DNA of 64,000 bases from an uncultured Caulobacterales bacterium (GTDB lineage Bacteria > Pseudomonadota > Alphaproteobacteria > Caulobacterales > Maricaulaceae): positions 1-64,000 of the forward strand of contig CALFVT010000006.1 in the NCBI GenBank assembly GCA_937928165.1, in the 5' to 3' direction. Below the pieces are notes generated by a model. That model did no database searches. It saw nothing but the letters and a program-made list of their open reading frames with translations, and was not told where the DNA came from. Below are positions 1 through 7,343 of the stretch, in pieces (the first letter of the stretch is position 1; the number at the start of each line of letters is the position of its first letter). A program made the translations under genes and the position numbers.

Positions 1-302
1 GACCCCGACAAGACGCGAAGCGCAGCGGGCCGTGCTGCCAGATACAAAATGCTCAATCAGTCGCAGCTGCTTTGACCAACTTAATCGGCTCTTCCTCATA
101 GTCCCTCATAACACATAAAATGCATTATCTAGGACAGCCCCATTGTTTTTACGGGGTATAGTTCCCCCAATGAGAACTAAGGTGAAAGCTTTATGCCCCC
201 AAAGGCCGTACGGTTTGACTAAAATCGTGACCAAATTAAAACCTTTTTACGTGTTCAGCAAGAGGCCTCTGTTATGCAATCCTGCAAGTCATTGTTTTTA
301 TT
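1..302. other. Left flank of the island, no gene seen
   Basis: Chromosomal side of the island's left junction. I find no convincing coding region. On the minus strand a short open stretch ends in a stop at about 48-50 and could be the 3' tail of a broken gene, but it is too short to identify. A small hairpin (GCCCC...GGGG) lies near 136-157. Before the island inserted, this sequence would have lain directly downstream of the tRNA-Gly gene now at 20068-20142. Confidence 0.4.
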
Positions 303-327
303 GAAGAAAATGGAGCGGGCGATGAGA
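303..327. repeat. Island attachment site, distal copy (att)
   Basis: This 25-bp sequence repeats the 3' end of the tRNA-Gly gene as found at 20060-20084, with one mismatch (A for G at 309). The last 17 bases (311-327) are identical and include the encoded CCA, the discriminator base and the 3' acceptor strand. A tRNA 3'-end duplicate on one side and the intact tRNA plus a tyrosine integrase on the other is the standard picture of tRNA-targeted integration. The repeat is seen directly; the attachment role is inferred. Confidence 0.85.
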
Positions 328-329
328 GA

Positions 330-647
330 ACTTTCTGCCCTATTCCACAGACCTTTAAGCCATTGATTCTACTGAGGTAAAAAGTCTCAGAAAAACTGGG
401 TAACACTATTTGTGTCCTAGTAATGTTACTAAAATATGAAATCATTTGCACGTGTTTATTTCGGAATCCTAGTTATCCACAGTTTGGATTAAAATTTTTC
501 ATAATATATCTTGCGCAGCTTTCTAGAATCAGGGCGTAGGGGGTTTAATCAAACATATCGACCCCACACCAAAATCATGGAGGATTACGGTGGCAGAGTG
601 CTGCCTACGATTCCTCTGCCTCCGAAAGTTAAAATTAGGAGGTAATC
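330..647 (+). promoter_or_regulatory. Structured leader upstream of the reverse transcriptase; candidate template RNA
   Basis: This gene-free stretch of about 320 bp precedes the reverse transcriptase. It contains several inverted repeats: GGCAGAG at 592-598 with CTCTGCC at 614-620 (7-bp stem, 15-nt loop); GTTT/AAAC at 543-546/551-554 inside GGGG/CCCC at 539-542/562-565; and a perfect AGTAA-TG-TTACT palindrome near 420-431. A strong Shine-Dalgarno (AGGAGG, 637-642) follows. Retrons and several defence RTs have their template RNA directly upstream of the RT gene, so this is where one would look. Nothing in the primary sequence proves an RNA product. Confidence 0.4.
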
Positions 648-1991
648 GTGGCCAGCATTTATCATCAATACTCTAAAGTTGTTGCTTATCCTACATGGCA
701 AGAGAAGTCCTTGTTTGAGAAGCTTTCGTCTGACCTTACTCGGCGCACAAAGTTGTTGAAGGCAATTAAATCGGCTAAAACCGATAATAAGCGCAAAAAT
801 ACAATAAAATACTATTTTACAAGTTTCCCCGTTTGTAAACTTGCACTTATCCAAGCCACACAGAAAAAATCATCTCCTTATACTCCAGAAGAAATTGACT
901 CTTTGGCATTAGAAATTTCCCAATCTCAGAACTTCTCCGAATCCATTCATGTTAAATTAACGGAAAAACCAAGTGGGGAAATTAGACCGCTTAGCAAATC
1001 GGGTATAAAGCGACTGGCCATTCAGATCATAGTCAATGATGTCCTCAAAGTGCTTGAGATTGAGTCCGAAGGGGATTGTATAATTAATGGAGGACGCGAT
1101 GGCGCTATCCAGCGCTTAACAACGTCCATCGACAAGAATAATTGTTCCTATGTCGTTACATCTGACATTAAGGACTTTTATGGCTCCATAGAGCATAGTG
1201 AAGTGAGAAAGCTTTTATATCTTTTTCCACAAGATGTAATTGAGTTTTGTGTTCTCAATCATAAGAGACATAATCTTATCTTCTCCAGTCATCCCTCCTA
1301 TAGTAATCAGGATGATTCACATTTAAAGCAGAAGGTCCAGCAGGGTTTGCCTCAGGGTTCGCCTTGTTCGGTTCGCATTGCTAGCGCGCTTTTTGGAAGC
1401 CTCATTGAGGGACTTGCTGATCCGGATCGTATGGTCTGGCAAGGTGATGACCTCGCTATATGTGCTAGTGACTACAGCGAAGCGGCAGCGATTAAAGATG
1501 CCCTAATTGATAGGTGCAAAATGCATCCTGCTGGACCTTTCTGTTTGAAATTTATTAAAATCAACAAAGTTTCCCATTCTTTTTCATTCTTGGGTTATGG
1601 AATAAAATATTCCTATCAAAACCAAAATGGTAATTTTGCTATGGCCTATCCTCCTAAAAAAGCGTTTAAGAACTTGTTTGAACGATTAAAAGAGAAGATA
1701 TCAGGTGTCCCAACAGAAGATATAAAATCAGAGGGTTTTAACACAATGCATCGTTGGCTTGCTGGATATTCGAGTTGGAAAGTCCCTTATTTTTTTGATG
1801 GGGGTACACCCGAATGGATCATTCCTCTGCTGGGCTTACACAACCTAATTATTCAAGTTGAAATCTTAATAGGCCAAGAGCTTGAAGATCGTGGAAGTTT
1901 TTTAGTTGACGGATATTTGTCTAATAAAGATATGCGAGTAATTCTTGATGATTATGGTCATCATAAATTAAACCTATACAAGGCTGCCTGA
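648..1991 (+). CDS. Reverse transcriptase of unassigned group (candidate defence RT)
   Basis: A 447-residue reverse transcriptase. Palm motifs are in the right order: motif A SDIKDFYGSI (172-181), motif B GLPQGSP (233-239), motif C QGDD (265-268) and a FLGYGI element (314-319) typical of the RT motif E region. The usual Y-x-D-D is replaced by Q-G-D-D, keeping both catalytic aspartates. I see no group II intron maturase or HNH domain, no retron-type VTG motif, no CRISPR neighbour and no diversity-generating template repeat. The C-terminal 130 residues are not recognised. The start is GTG with AGGAGG 5 nt upstream. It is the first gene inside the island, behind a structured leader. Assignment to one of the unknown-group/DRT families is likely but cannot be made by eye. 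Confidence 0.85.
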   Translation: MASIYHQYSKVVAYPTWQEKSLFEKLSSDLTRRTKLLKAIKSAKTDNKRKNTIKYYFTSFPVCKLALIQATQKKSSPYTPEEIDSLALEISQSQNFSESIHVKLTEKPSGEIRPLSKSGIKRLAIQIIVNDVLKVLEIESEGDCIINGGRDGAIQRLTTSIDKNNCSYVVTSDIKDFYGSIEHSEVRKLLYLFPQDVIEFCVLNHKRHNLIFSSHPSYSNQDDSHLKQKVQQGLPQGSPCSVRIASALFGSLIEGLADPDRMVWQGDDLAICASDYSEAAAIKDALIDRCKMHPAGPFCLKFIKINKVSHSFSFLGYGIKYSYQNQNGNFAMAYPPKKAFKNLFERLKEKISGVPTEDIKSEGFNTMHRWLAGYSSWKVPYFFDGGTPEWIIPLLGLHNLIIQVEILIGQELEDRGSFLVDGYLSNKDMRVILDDYGHHKLNLYKAA

Positions 1992-2114
1992 AATATTCGC
2001 TAAGGCTTATTAAATTTTCATTTTAACATTCACACATGCAGATATTCTAAGCGTGAATATTATGAATTCAAATTATCATAAAGGGAATGTACAGCAATTT
2101 ATAAACGCCGCTAA

Positions 2115-2133
2115 ATCCCCAAAGCGGACCTCA
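2115..2133. repeat. Short direct repeat, copy 1
   Basis: A 19-bp sequence (ATCCCCAAAGCGGACCTCA) that recurs at 3220-3238 with a single G/C mismatch. The two copies bracket the gene at 2202-3128. Probably a relic or small extragenic repeat; function unknown. Confidence 0.6.
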
Positions 2134-2201
2134 ACGAGTGTCTTAGTTGAAGTGATTTTAAGCCGCACAGTTATGCTCGTCATTTAGCAAAAAGACGCAT
2201 A

Positions 2202-3128
2202 TTAGCTGTCAAAACCAGTTACAAATTGTGAGACATTCCACCGATGCCATATTTTCCCAGTTACAACATGTATATACTCTCCTCGACCATCAATCATCTT
2301 TCTGTCTACAGCGTCGTTTGAAATCGCAGGTGTACGCCATGTGGCTAACTGCCGAGCCTGATCTTCATCAAGACGCAATAACACTAAACGATTGACATTA
2401 TTCCTATATCCGCCAGCAGCAAGTACAAATGGATACCTCACTGCTATAGCTCTTGTTCCCAAAAGACCTGATGGCCAGACTTTTTGCCTATCATTGTTCA
2501 TCTGCCAAATAGGGAAATCCATATATGTGCAGGACCATGCTTCATTATTGAAAATGTTTAGAGCATAACAATCAGCTATCGTTTCTATAGCCGCGCTCTT
2601 GATCAGCGTTCCTTGCGAGTCGAATGCAGCAATACCTTTGGAGCTAGGGGGCCATTCAAGTTCTGGAACAATCCAATTATCGTTCCCGAATATGCCCTGA
2701 TCACCCCAGCCCACCCAAATAAGACCACTATCATCGATTTTTAAATGTTTGATGTGAACGCCTAACTCAATACGTCGTTCTTCTGTCCCATCTGGGCGAA
2801 AAATACGGGTGTTCCCGTTTTCATGAGCAAGAGTATTAGCGACAAGCCAACGTCCATCAAGAAATTGGTCAATAAATAAGTAAGGCTCAAGCAGTAGGAA
2901 ACTAATAACAATGTGCAGATTGTCGCCGTCAAAAATCCAAATCTTTGCATAAGCCTCCGCTGAAAATTGCAACAATCTCTCACGATTGCTGTTTCGTAAG
3001 GCAGGAAGGTCTAAGTCTGTGCCGATAATGGCCAACCGATTATCTGAAAGAACCTTGTAAGATAATAGATGCCAGCCCTTGGGTAAGTCTGGTATTAATA
3101 CTGATATTGGCTCCGGCACGTTGCTCAT
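2202..3128 (-). CDS. Hypothetical protein, possible beta-propeller
   Basis: A 308-residue soluble protein with no signal peptide or membrane segment. It has repeated short beta-rich units, such as SGLIWVGWGDQG and GKIWHRWNV, with W-x-G and aromatic turns spaced about 40-50 residues apart. That is suggestive of a propeller of the kind that carries its own internal repeat, but I recognise no named family. It has its own start 120 bp from the neighbouring nuclease-like gene and lies between two copies of a 19-bp repeat, so it looks like a separate passenger gene rather than a member of the methyltransferase operon. A co-directional role with that operon cannot be excluded. Confidence 0.6.
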   Translation of the reverse strand: MSNVPEPISVLIPDLPKGWHLLSYKVLSDNRLAIIGTDLDLPALRNSNRERLLQFSAEAYAKIWIFDGDNLHIVISFLLLEPYLFIDQFLDGRWLVANTLAHENGNTRIFRPDGTEERRIELGVHIKHLKIDDSGLIWVGWGDQGIFGNDNWIVPELEWPPSSKGIAAFDSQGTLIKSAAIETIADCYALNIFNNEAWSCTYMDFPIWQMNNDRQKVWPSGLLGTRAIAVRYPFVLAAGGYRNNVNRLVLLRLDEDQARQLATWRTPAISNDAVDRKMIDGRGEYIHVVTGKIWHRWNVSQFVTGFDS

Positions 3129-3219
3129 ATACCTACCAATACAACATTAATTAGGTAATAACGAGAAAATTTGAGCGGCTTATTTTGGGCGTTTATTGCC
3201 ACTGAGAAGACGTGGCAAG

Positions 3220-3238
3220 ATCCCCAAACCGGACCTCA
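3220..3238. repeat. Short direct repeat, copy 2
   Basis: Second copy of the 19-bp sequence at 2115-2133, same orientation, one mismatch. It lies just past the 3' end of the nuclease-like gene. Confidence 0.6.
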
Positions 3239-3248
3239 GACTATAATT

Positions 3249-3710
3249 TCAAATCAAACGTTTTGCGTTAGAGGAGCAAGGAGAGAATTCCCATATTTCG
3301 ACGGCATCTGGTATCAGATGATATCTCAATCTGATGTAATATGCCGCTAGGGTCTCGCCGGTAGTTAATCGTTCATCTCTGAGAACACAAAACATCTTTC
3401 GGAAATTTCTAGGGCTCATTGAAAAGTAATACATGGCTTGGTCCCATGTAGTTATTTTGGCACTAGGTACATTAGCCCCTTTCGTCCACGTGTGTGATTT
3501 GCATTCTACTAAAACCTTCGGCAATTTTGCGCCCAGATCAAACTCGTGTGGCTTTTTGTGTGCGCCTACACCTATGTCAATTTTAAACCGTGGCGTGAGA
3601 TCTAAATCTTGATCAACAAAAAATGAACGGACAGTATGTTCAAATTCATTTCCAACGTGAGCATTACTACGTGATCCAAGCCTTTGAAAATTATTATCCA
3701 TTGCTTTCAC
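3249..3710 (-). CDS. PD-(D/E)XK nuclease-like protein, last gene of the methyltransferase operon
   Basis: A 153-residue protein with a compact restriction-endonuclease-like core: an early acidic helix GNEFEHTV (E22, E24), then HEFDLG with D58, then VLVECKS giving the E69-C-K71 half-site. D-x10-E-x-K is the catalytic signature of the PD-(D/E)XK fold used by restriction and repair nucleases. A following helix (TTWDQAMYYF) fits the usual layout. It starts 15 bp after the stop of the receiver-domain gene and is therefore the fourth gene of a leftward operon with a DNA methyltransferase. The most likely role is the DNA-cleaving arm. Start could be GTG at 3710 or ATG at 3701; neither has a clear ribosome site. 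Confidence 0.72.
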   Translation of the reverse strand: MKAMDNNFQRLGSRSNAHVGNEFEHTVRSFFVDQDLDLTPRFKIDIGVGAHKKPHEFDLGAKLPKVLVECKSHTWTKGANVPSAKITTWDQAMYYFSMSPRNFRKMFCVLRDERLTTGETLAAYYIRLRYHLIPDAVEIWEFSPCSSNAKRLI

Positions 3711-3725
3711 TGAGGCCTATATGAC

Positions 3726-5102
3726 TTAAAAAGTTATTTCCTTTTGAATGGTATTGTCTAGTTTCAAAACTTTAACTCTACCACCTTTCTTGCCCACAAT
3801 TGTTTTGAGCCTATTTAAAGCAATGGCCTTGGTTGAAAATACCTTTTTTGTCGCGGCGGAGTCTCCAAGTTCTAGACACCACTTATTAGTTCTTTTATCC
3901 TTGTAAAGCGTATATTCATCAACAGGTTTTTGATCAAAGTAGGCTTGCCATGGAGCTCGAGGCAACCCTTGTCGTTGAATAAACAACCCATACTTTTGTT
4001 GAACTCGTGTAATATAAGGTTCCAAAAGTCGACCCTTTCTATCATTTTTTACGTCCTCCCATGACTTGATAACAAGGTCCTTGAATGAAAAGGCAATCAC
4101 TTTTCCATTAAACAAAAACGGCACACATTGTTGGTCTCCACGTTCTGTATGGGCTTCACTTTTGGACGCTTTTTTTCCTTTAAGAAAATACAAATCAGGA
4201 TTTGGATCACGCCCGAGCACCGTGTCGCACATCGGTCTTATATTAAGTAAATATCTATAACTTCCTCGATTCTCGCCCGTGTAATCGAAAATGTCTCCCG
4301 GAGAAATCCTAGTATCATCTAAAAAGGTGTTTGCGATAAAACGCTCGCCTTCCATCACCTTTCTTACTTCTGATGCAGACGCAGGTTCATCGGACACCAG
4401 AATATTTTTCCGATCAAATTTAAAAGGCGCCATTCGCGTATACAAATTTTTGGTAATTGCCTCTCCTAAATCATCTGAAGGAGAGGGACTATTGTCCTCA
4501 TTTGCTGCGGTCCAAATGGCCTCTGGCCATGCGTGACTTATTTTGAAGAACTCCAAGAACAAGGAATTTTTAGCTTTTGTGTATTCGCGCTCCCATTCTT
4601 TAAGAGCATAAATGGACGGAGACTCTTTTGCCCATTTTCGTAGCGCTACGAATAGGCTTCCTTTAACTAATTCTGTCTTTTTCTTAATAAAAATAGAATT
4701 TTTCAATGGATCTTTTGGATCATATAACTTCGCTTTTTTTAATGCTCTAACCACCTTTTCGTTCTTTTCATTTGTTGCGATGAATATAGGAATAAAGGTT
4801 TCCTCGGTCACGAGCTTTATGAAATCTACAATAGCTTCACCCAGAGCCACGGGAGGTACAAGGCCTGCCAAATCAGGGTCGTCCGATCCATGCTCAAATA
4901 AACGCCAATCAAGCAAAAGAAATGAAAAGCCACTCAAATGCTTTACAAAAGCTTCGGGGTCTTCAGGTATATCATCGTAGATTATACAAGGATATCCATT
5001 GCTCTCAATCTCCCTAATAAGTTTTTTGATCGTATCTTTGGTGTCATCCCGTTTGGCCTGATCATCAATAACCAAAACGGGACCATTGAATAGATTCCCC
5101 AC
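3726..5102 (-). CDS. Response-regulator-like protein: receiver domain plus long unknown C-terminus
   Basis: About 458 residues. The N-terminus is a receiver domain with every key residue: acidic pair D13-D14 (VLVIDD), phosphoacceptor D65 (LLLDWRL), the switch threonine (FIAT) near 110 and the conserved lysine (FIKKKT) near 140-142. No DNA-binding helix-turn-helix or enzymatic output domain follows. The middle is unrecognised, and the last 60 residues (FSTKAIALNRL...GGRVKVLKLD) resemble a small DUF2188-like alpha/beta repeat. I prefer GTG at 5102, which follows the kinase gene's TAG by one base and has AAAGGGA in front, over the TTG at 5120. Downstream of a histidine-kinase-like ATPase, it is the likely phosphate acceptor, or a decoy or adaptor for the nuclease. 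Confidence 0.75.
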   Translation of the reverse strand: MGNLFNGPVLVIDDQAKRDDTKDTIKKLIREIESNGYPCIIYDDIPEDPEAFVKHLSGFSFLLLDWRLFEHGSDDPDLAGLVPPVALGEAIVDFIKLVTEETFIPIFIATNEKNEKVVRALKKAKLYDPKDPLKNSIFIKKKTELVKGSLFVALRKWAKESPSIYALKEWEREYTKAKNSLFLEFFKISHAWPEAIWTAANEDNSPSPSDDLGEAITKNLYTRMAPFKFDRKNILVSDEPASASEVRKVMEGERFIANTFLDDTRISPGDIFDYTGENRGSYRYLLNIRPMCDTVLGRDPNPDLYFLKGKKASKSEAHTERGDQQCVPFLFNGKVIAFSFKDLVIKSWEDVKNDRKGRLLEPYITRVQQKYGLFIQRQGLPRAPWQAYFDQKPVDEYTLYKDKRTNKWCLELGDSAATKKVFSTKAIALNRLKTIVGKKGGRVKVLKLDNTIQKEITF

Positions 5103-5103
5103 C

Positions 5104-7341
5104 CTAATCCCTTTCAACAAAATCCACTAAAAAGTTAGCTCCATTTAAAGTCTTCTTCGACTTAACGACTGAATATTCAATTTCATACCCATGTCTGTTT
5201 AGTAATTGACGAGCTATATATAATCCTAAGCCTCTGCCTTCTTCGCCTTTGCCAGAATAAAACGGCTCAAAAATATATGAGATGTCCTCTTCGTGAACTC
5301 CGGGGCCAGAATCAGCAACAATCATCCGCTGCTTGTCACCATCTAGAACAACTTTTATTGCCCGTTTGTCCTTAGGAATATCGGCGAGCCAATAGACTGA
5401 ATTATCGAACAGATTTATTAGAAGCTGCAGAAGTACAGCCTCTGTTGATTTTACCACTAAAGGTGAGCCAATTATTTGGACGTTAAAATCAATAGATTTT
5501 AACTTAAAAATTCGTCTGTATATGTTAATTACTTTATCAAGAAGACCTTTAACACGAATTCGCTTTCTGCGTTGTTTCGAGGATTTAAATAGTAATTGAA
5601 CGTCATTCATCTGGTCATTCACGAATGAGAGCATCCCTCTCAATGTATGTAATTCATTCTCAATAAGTTTTGGGTCAAAATCGCCGTATTTTACGTCCTT
5701 AACAAGCCCATCAATAGAAACTAGCGCCTTGCTCAACATCGACGCAACGTCATGAGTAGTTGTCTCAACAGAAAGTCCGATTCCGGCTAAGTCCTCAGTG
5801 CTTTCAGCTCTGCGAACAAGGAAATCTCTTTCCGTTTCATAACTATCTTTAAGGGATTTTAACTGGCTTAACGCTGCCGTCTTTTTCTCATTTTCAATAG
5901 CAACCTGTAAAACATCAAATCCGTCTTCGACTTTTTTGGTTCGGATGCTATCGTGTGTTTTTTTGTCTTCGAGGCCTTGTCGGTAATGCTTGTACGGGTA
6001 CGTACGTAGGTATCCCAATAAACACTGCAATAGCGCAACAAAATCATCGGAAGCATTTCCTTTTTCTATCAAGCCCTCTCGATTAGTCTTGTCCTGCAGT
6101 TGGGGATTAAACTCATGTGTGATTCCCACAACACCTACAACCTGATCATTGCTCAAAAAATCACCGGCCGCAATTGTTCCGCGATATTGGTCAATTTTGA
6201 GCCAGTCATCATCAGGTTCACCATATGGATAAACCCTTATTCCATCTCGATAGAGATAAATGCGATGATCCTTCAGAATATCTTTGTCATTCCTATCAAG
6301 TTTATATTTGCCGGGCGCTTTGGAGCTAAAATCGAAAATATAAAAATCAAACCCAAAGTCTCCACATTCTGTCGTTCGCTCGGCCAACCCAAGTTTATCT
6401 TTAAAATGTTGTCTATAAACTCTAAGCCCCGTTATTCGCGAGTCTGATAGCTTTAAAACCATCGGTTTATCATTCAGCATAAATTTGAATGTTTTTTTCT
6501 TTTCGGAATATTGGCCTGCACGTACTTTGAGAACGGACTGTTCTTCAAGCAGGTTGTGAAACTCCTCCAAATATTGATCAGCAAAAGCGACTGCATCTTT
6601 GTCTTTGTGAAACGCTACATAAAAATCGTCTTTCGAGATTTTATTTTTCTTCTCAGAAAATATACTCTGTAGCTTAGAAATATCTTTAAGTGCTGCCTTG
6701 ACCTTTTTCTCAGTCCAAGACCCGGTAAGATTAGAAATAACAATTTTCGTTCCGCTAACTGGCTTTGGCAGTTTCCGTTTTCCTACGGTAATGGTTTTGC
6801 CTTTTACGCTCAGCGCTTTCTTTGTTGATAAATTTACGGTCAATTCATCAAGGAACATGCTATGCACATCTTCATTTTCGTCGGGAATTGAGTCAAAATC
6901 TTCACCAAAAGGAGAAAAGTCATACGAAATTGTATGACGATCCTTTTCCCCAATACGCGTCGTGAATATTTTAACGGTCTTGCCAAGTTTGAGGATTGCG
7001 AAACGCCCAATACCTTTTTCACCCTGCAAGTGCCTGCCAAGTTTTGTTGTAGGCATTTTTTCTTTTCGTTTTTTCTTTTCTGGAGTTGCAGGGTTTATCC
7101 AATGGTTCCTGATAATATCGGCACTCATGCCATCGCCATCATCTTCGATAATAATTTTAGAATCTTGATTAATCTCGTAACTTGGACCGAAATTTTTAAA
7201 AGTAACCTTCACCCATGAGGCATCTGCATCATATGAGTTTTTAGCAATTTCTATCAGCGCAACTCTCTCATTCTTGATAAGTTGCTCTCCCAGCATTGTT
7301 AGTAGTCTGGCATAAGGTTTGATCGGAAGCTTCTCAGCCAT
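5104..7341 (-). CDS. Double GHKL ATPase: Hsp90/MORC-like N-terminus and histidine-kinase-like C-terminus
   Basis: A 745-residue cytoplasmic protein with two separate GHKL ATP-binding modules. The first (about 15-210) has the N-box IEIAKNSYDAD (E31, N35), DDGDGM (67-72) and GEKGIGRFA (107-115), as in Hsp90, MutL and MORC proteins. After a long middle region and coiled coil (about 475-515) comes an H-box-like helix with H530 (TTTHDVASM), then a kinase-type module with N-box LFDNS (644-648), DSGPG (677-681) and GRGLGLYIA (702-710). No membrane segment or extracellular sensor is present, so any signal must be intracellular. It lies 2 bp after the methyltransferase and next to a receiver-domain gene, which argues for phosphotransfer between the two. 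Confidence 0.85.
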   Translation of the reverse strand: MAEKLPIKPYARLLTMLGEQLIKNERVALIEIAKNSYDADASWVKVTFKNFGPSYEINQDSKIIIEDDGDGMSADIIRNHWINPATPEKKKRKEKMPTTKLGRHLQGEKGIGRFAILKLGKTVKIFTTRIGEKDRHTISYDFSPFGEDFDSIPDENEDVHSMFLDELTVNLSTKKALSVKGKTITVGKRKLPKPVSGTKIVISNLTGSWTEKKVKAALKDISKLQSIFSEKKNKISKDDFYVAFHKDKDAVAFADQYLEEFHNLLEEQSVLKVRAGQYSEKKKTFKFMLNDKPMVLKLSDSRITGLRVYRQHFKDKLGLAERTTECGDFGFDFYIFDFSSKAPGKYKLDRNDKDILKDHRIYLYRDGIRVYPYGEPDDDWLKIDQYRGTIAAGDFLSNDQVVGVVGITHEFNPQLQDKTNREGLIEKGNASDDFVALLQCLLGYLRTYPYKHYRQGLEDKKTHDSIRTKKVEDGFDVLQVAIENEKKTAALSQLKSLKDSYETERDFLVRRAESTEDLAGIGLSVETTTHDVASMLSKALVSIDGLVKDVKYGDFDPKLIENELHTLRGMLSFVNDQMNDVQLLFKSSKQRRKRIRVKGLLDKVINIYRRIFKLKSIDFNVQIIGSPLVVKSTEAVLLQLLINLFDNSVYWLADIPKDKRAIKVVLDGDKQRMIVADSGPGVHEEDISYIFEPFYSGKGEEGRGLGLYIARQLLNRHGYEIEYSVVKSKKTLNGANFLVDFVERD

Positions 7342-7343
7342 GT

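Noticed and set aside
585-854. Open frame on the minus strand over the RT start
   Set aside because: Antisense to the leader and RT 5' end, no ribosome site, biased composition.
330-1991. Calling the reverse transcriptase locus a retron or a diversity-generating retroelement
   Set aside because: I see no retron VTG motif or clear flanking inverted repeats that would bound an msr-msd, and no template/variable repeat pair or target gene. It stays an unassigned RT.
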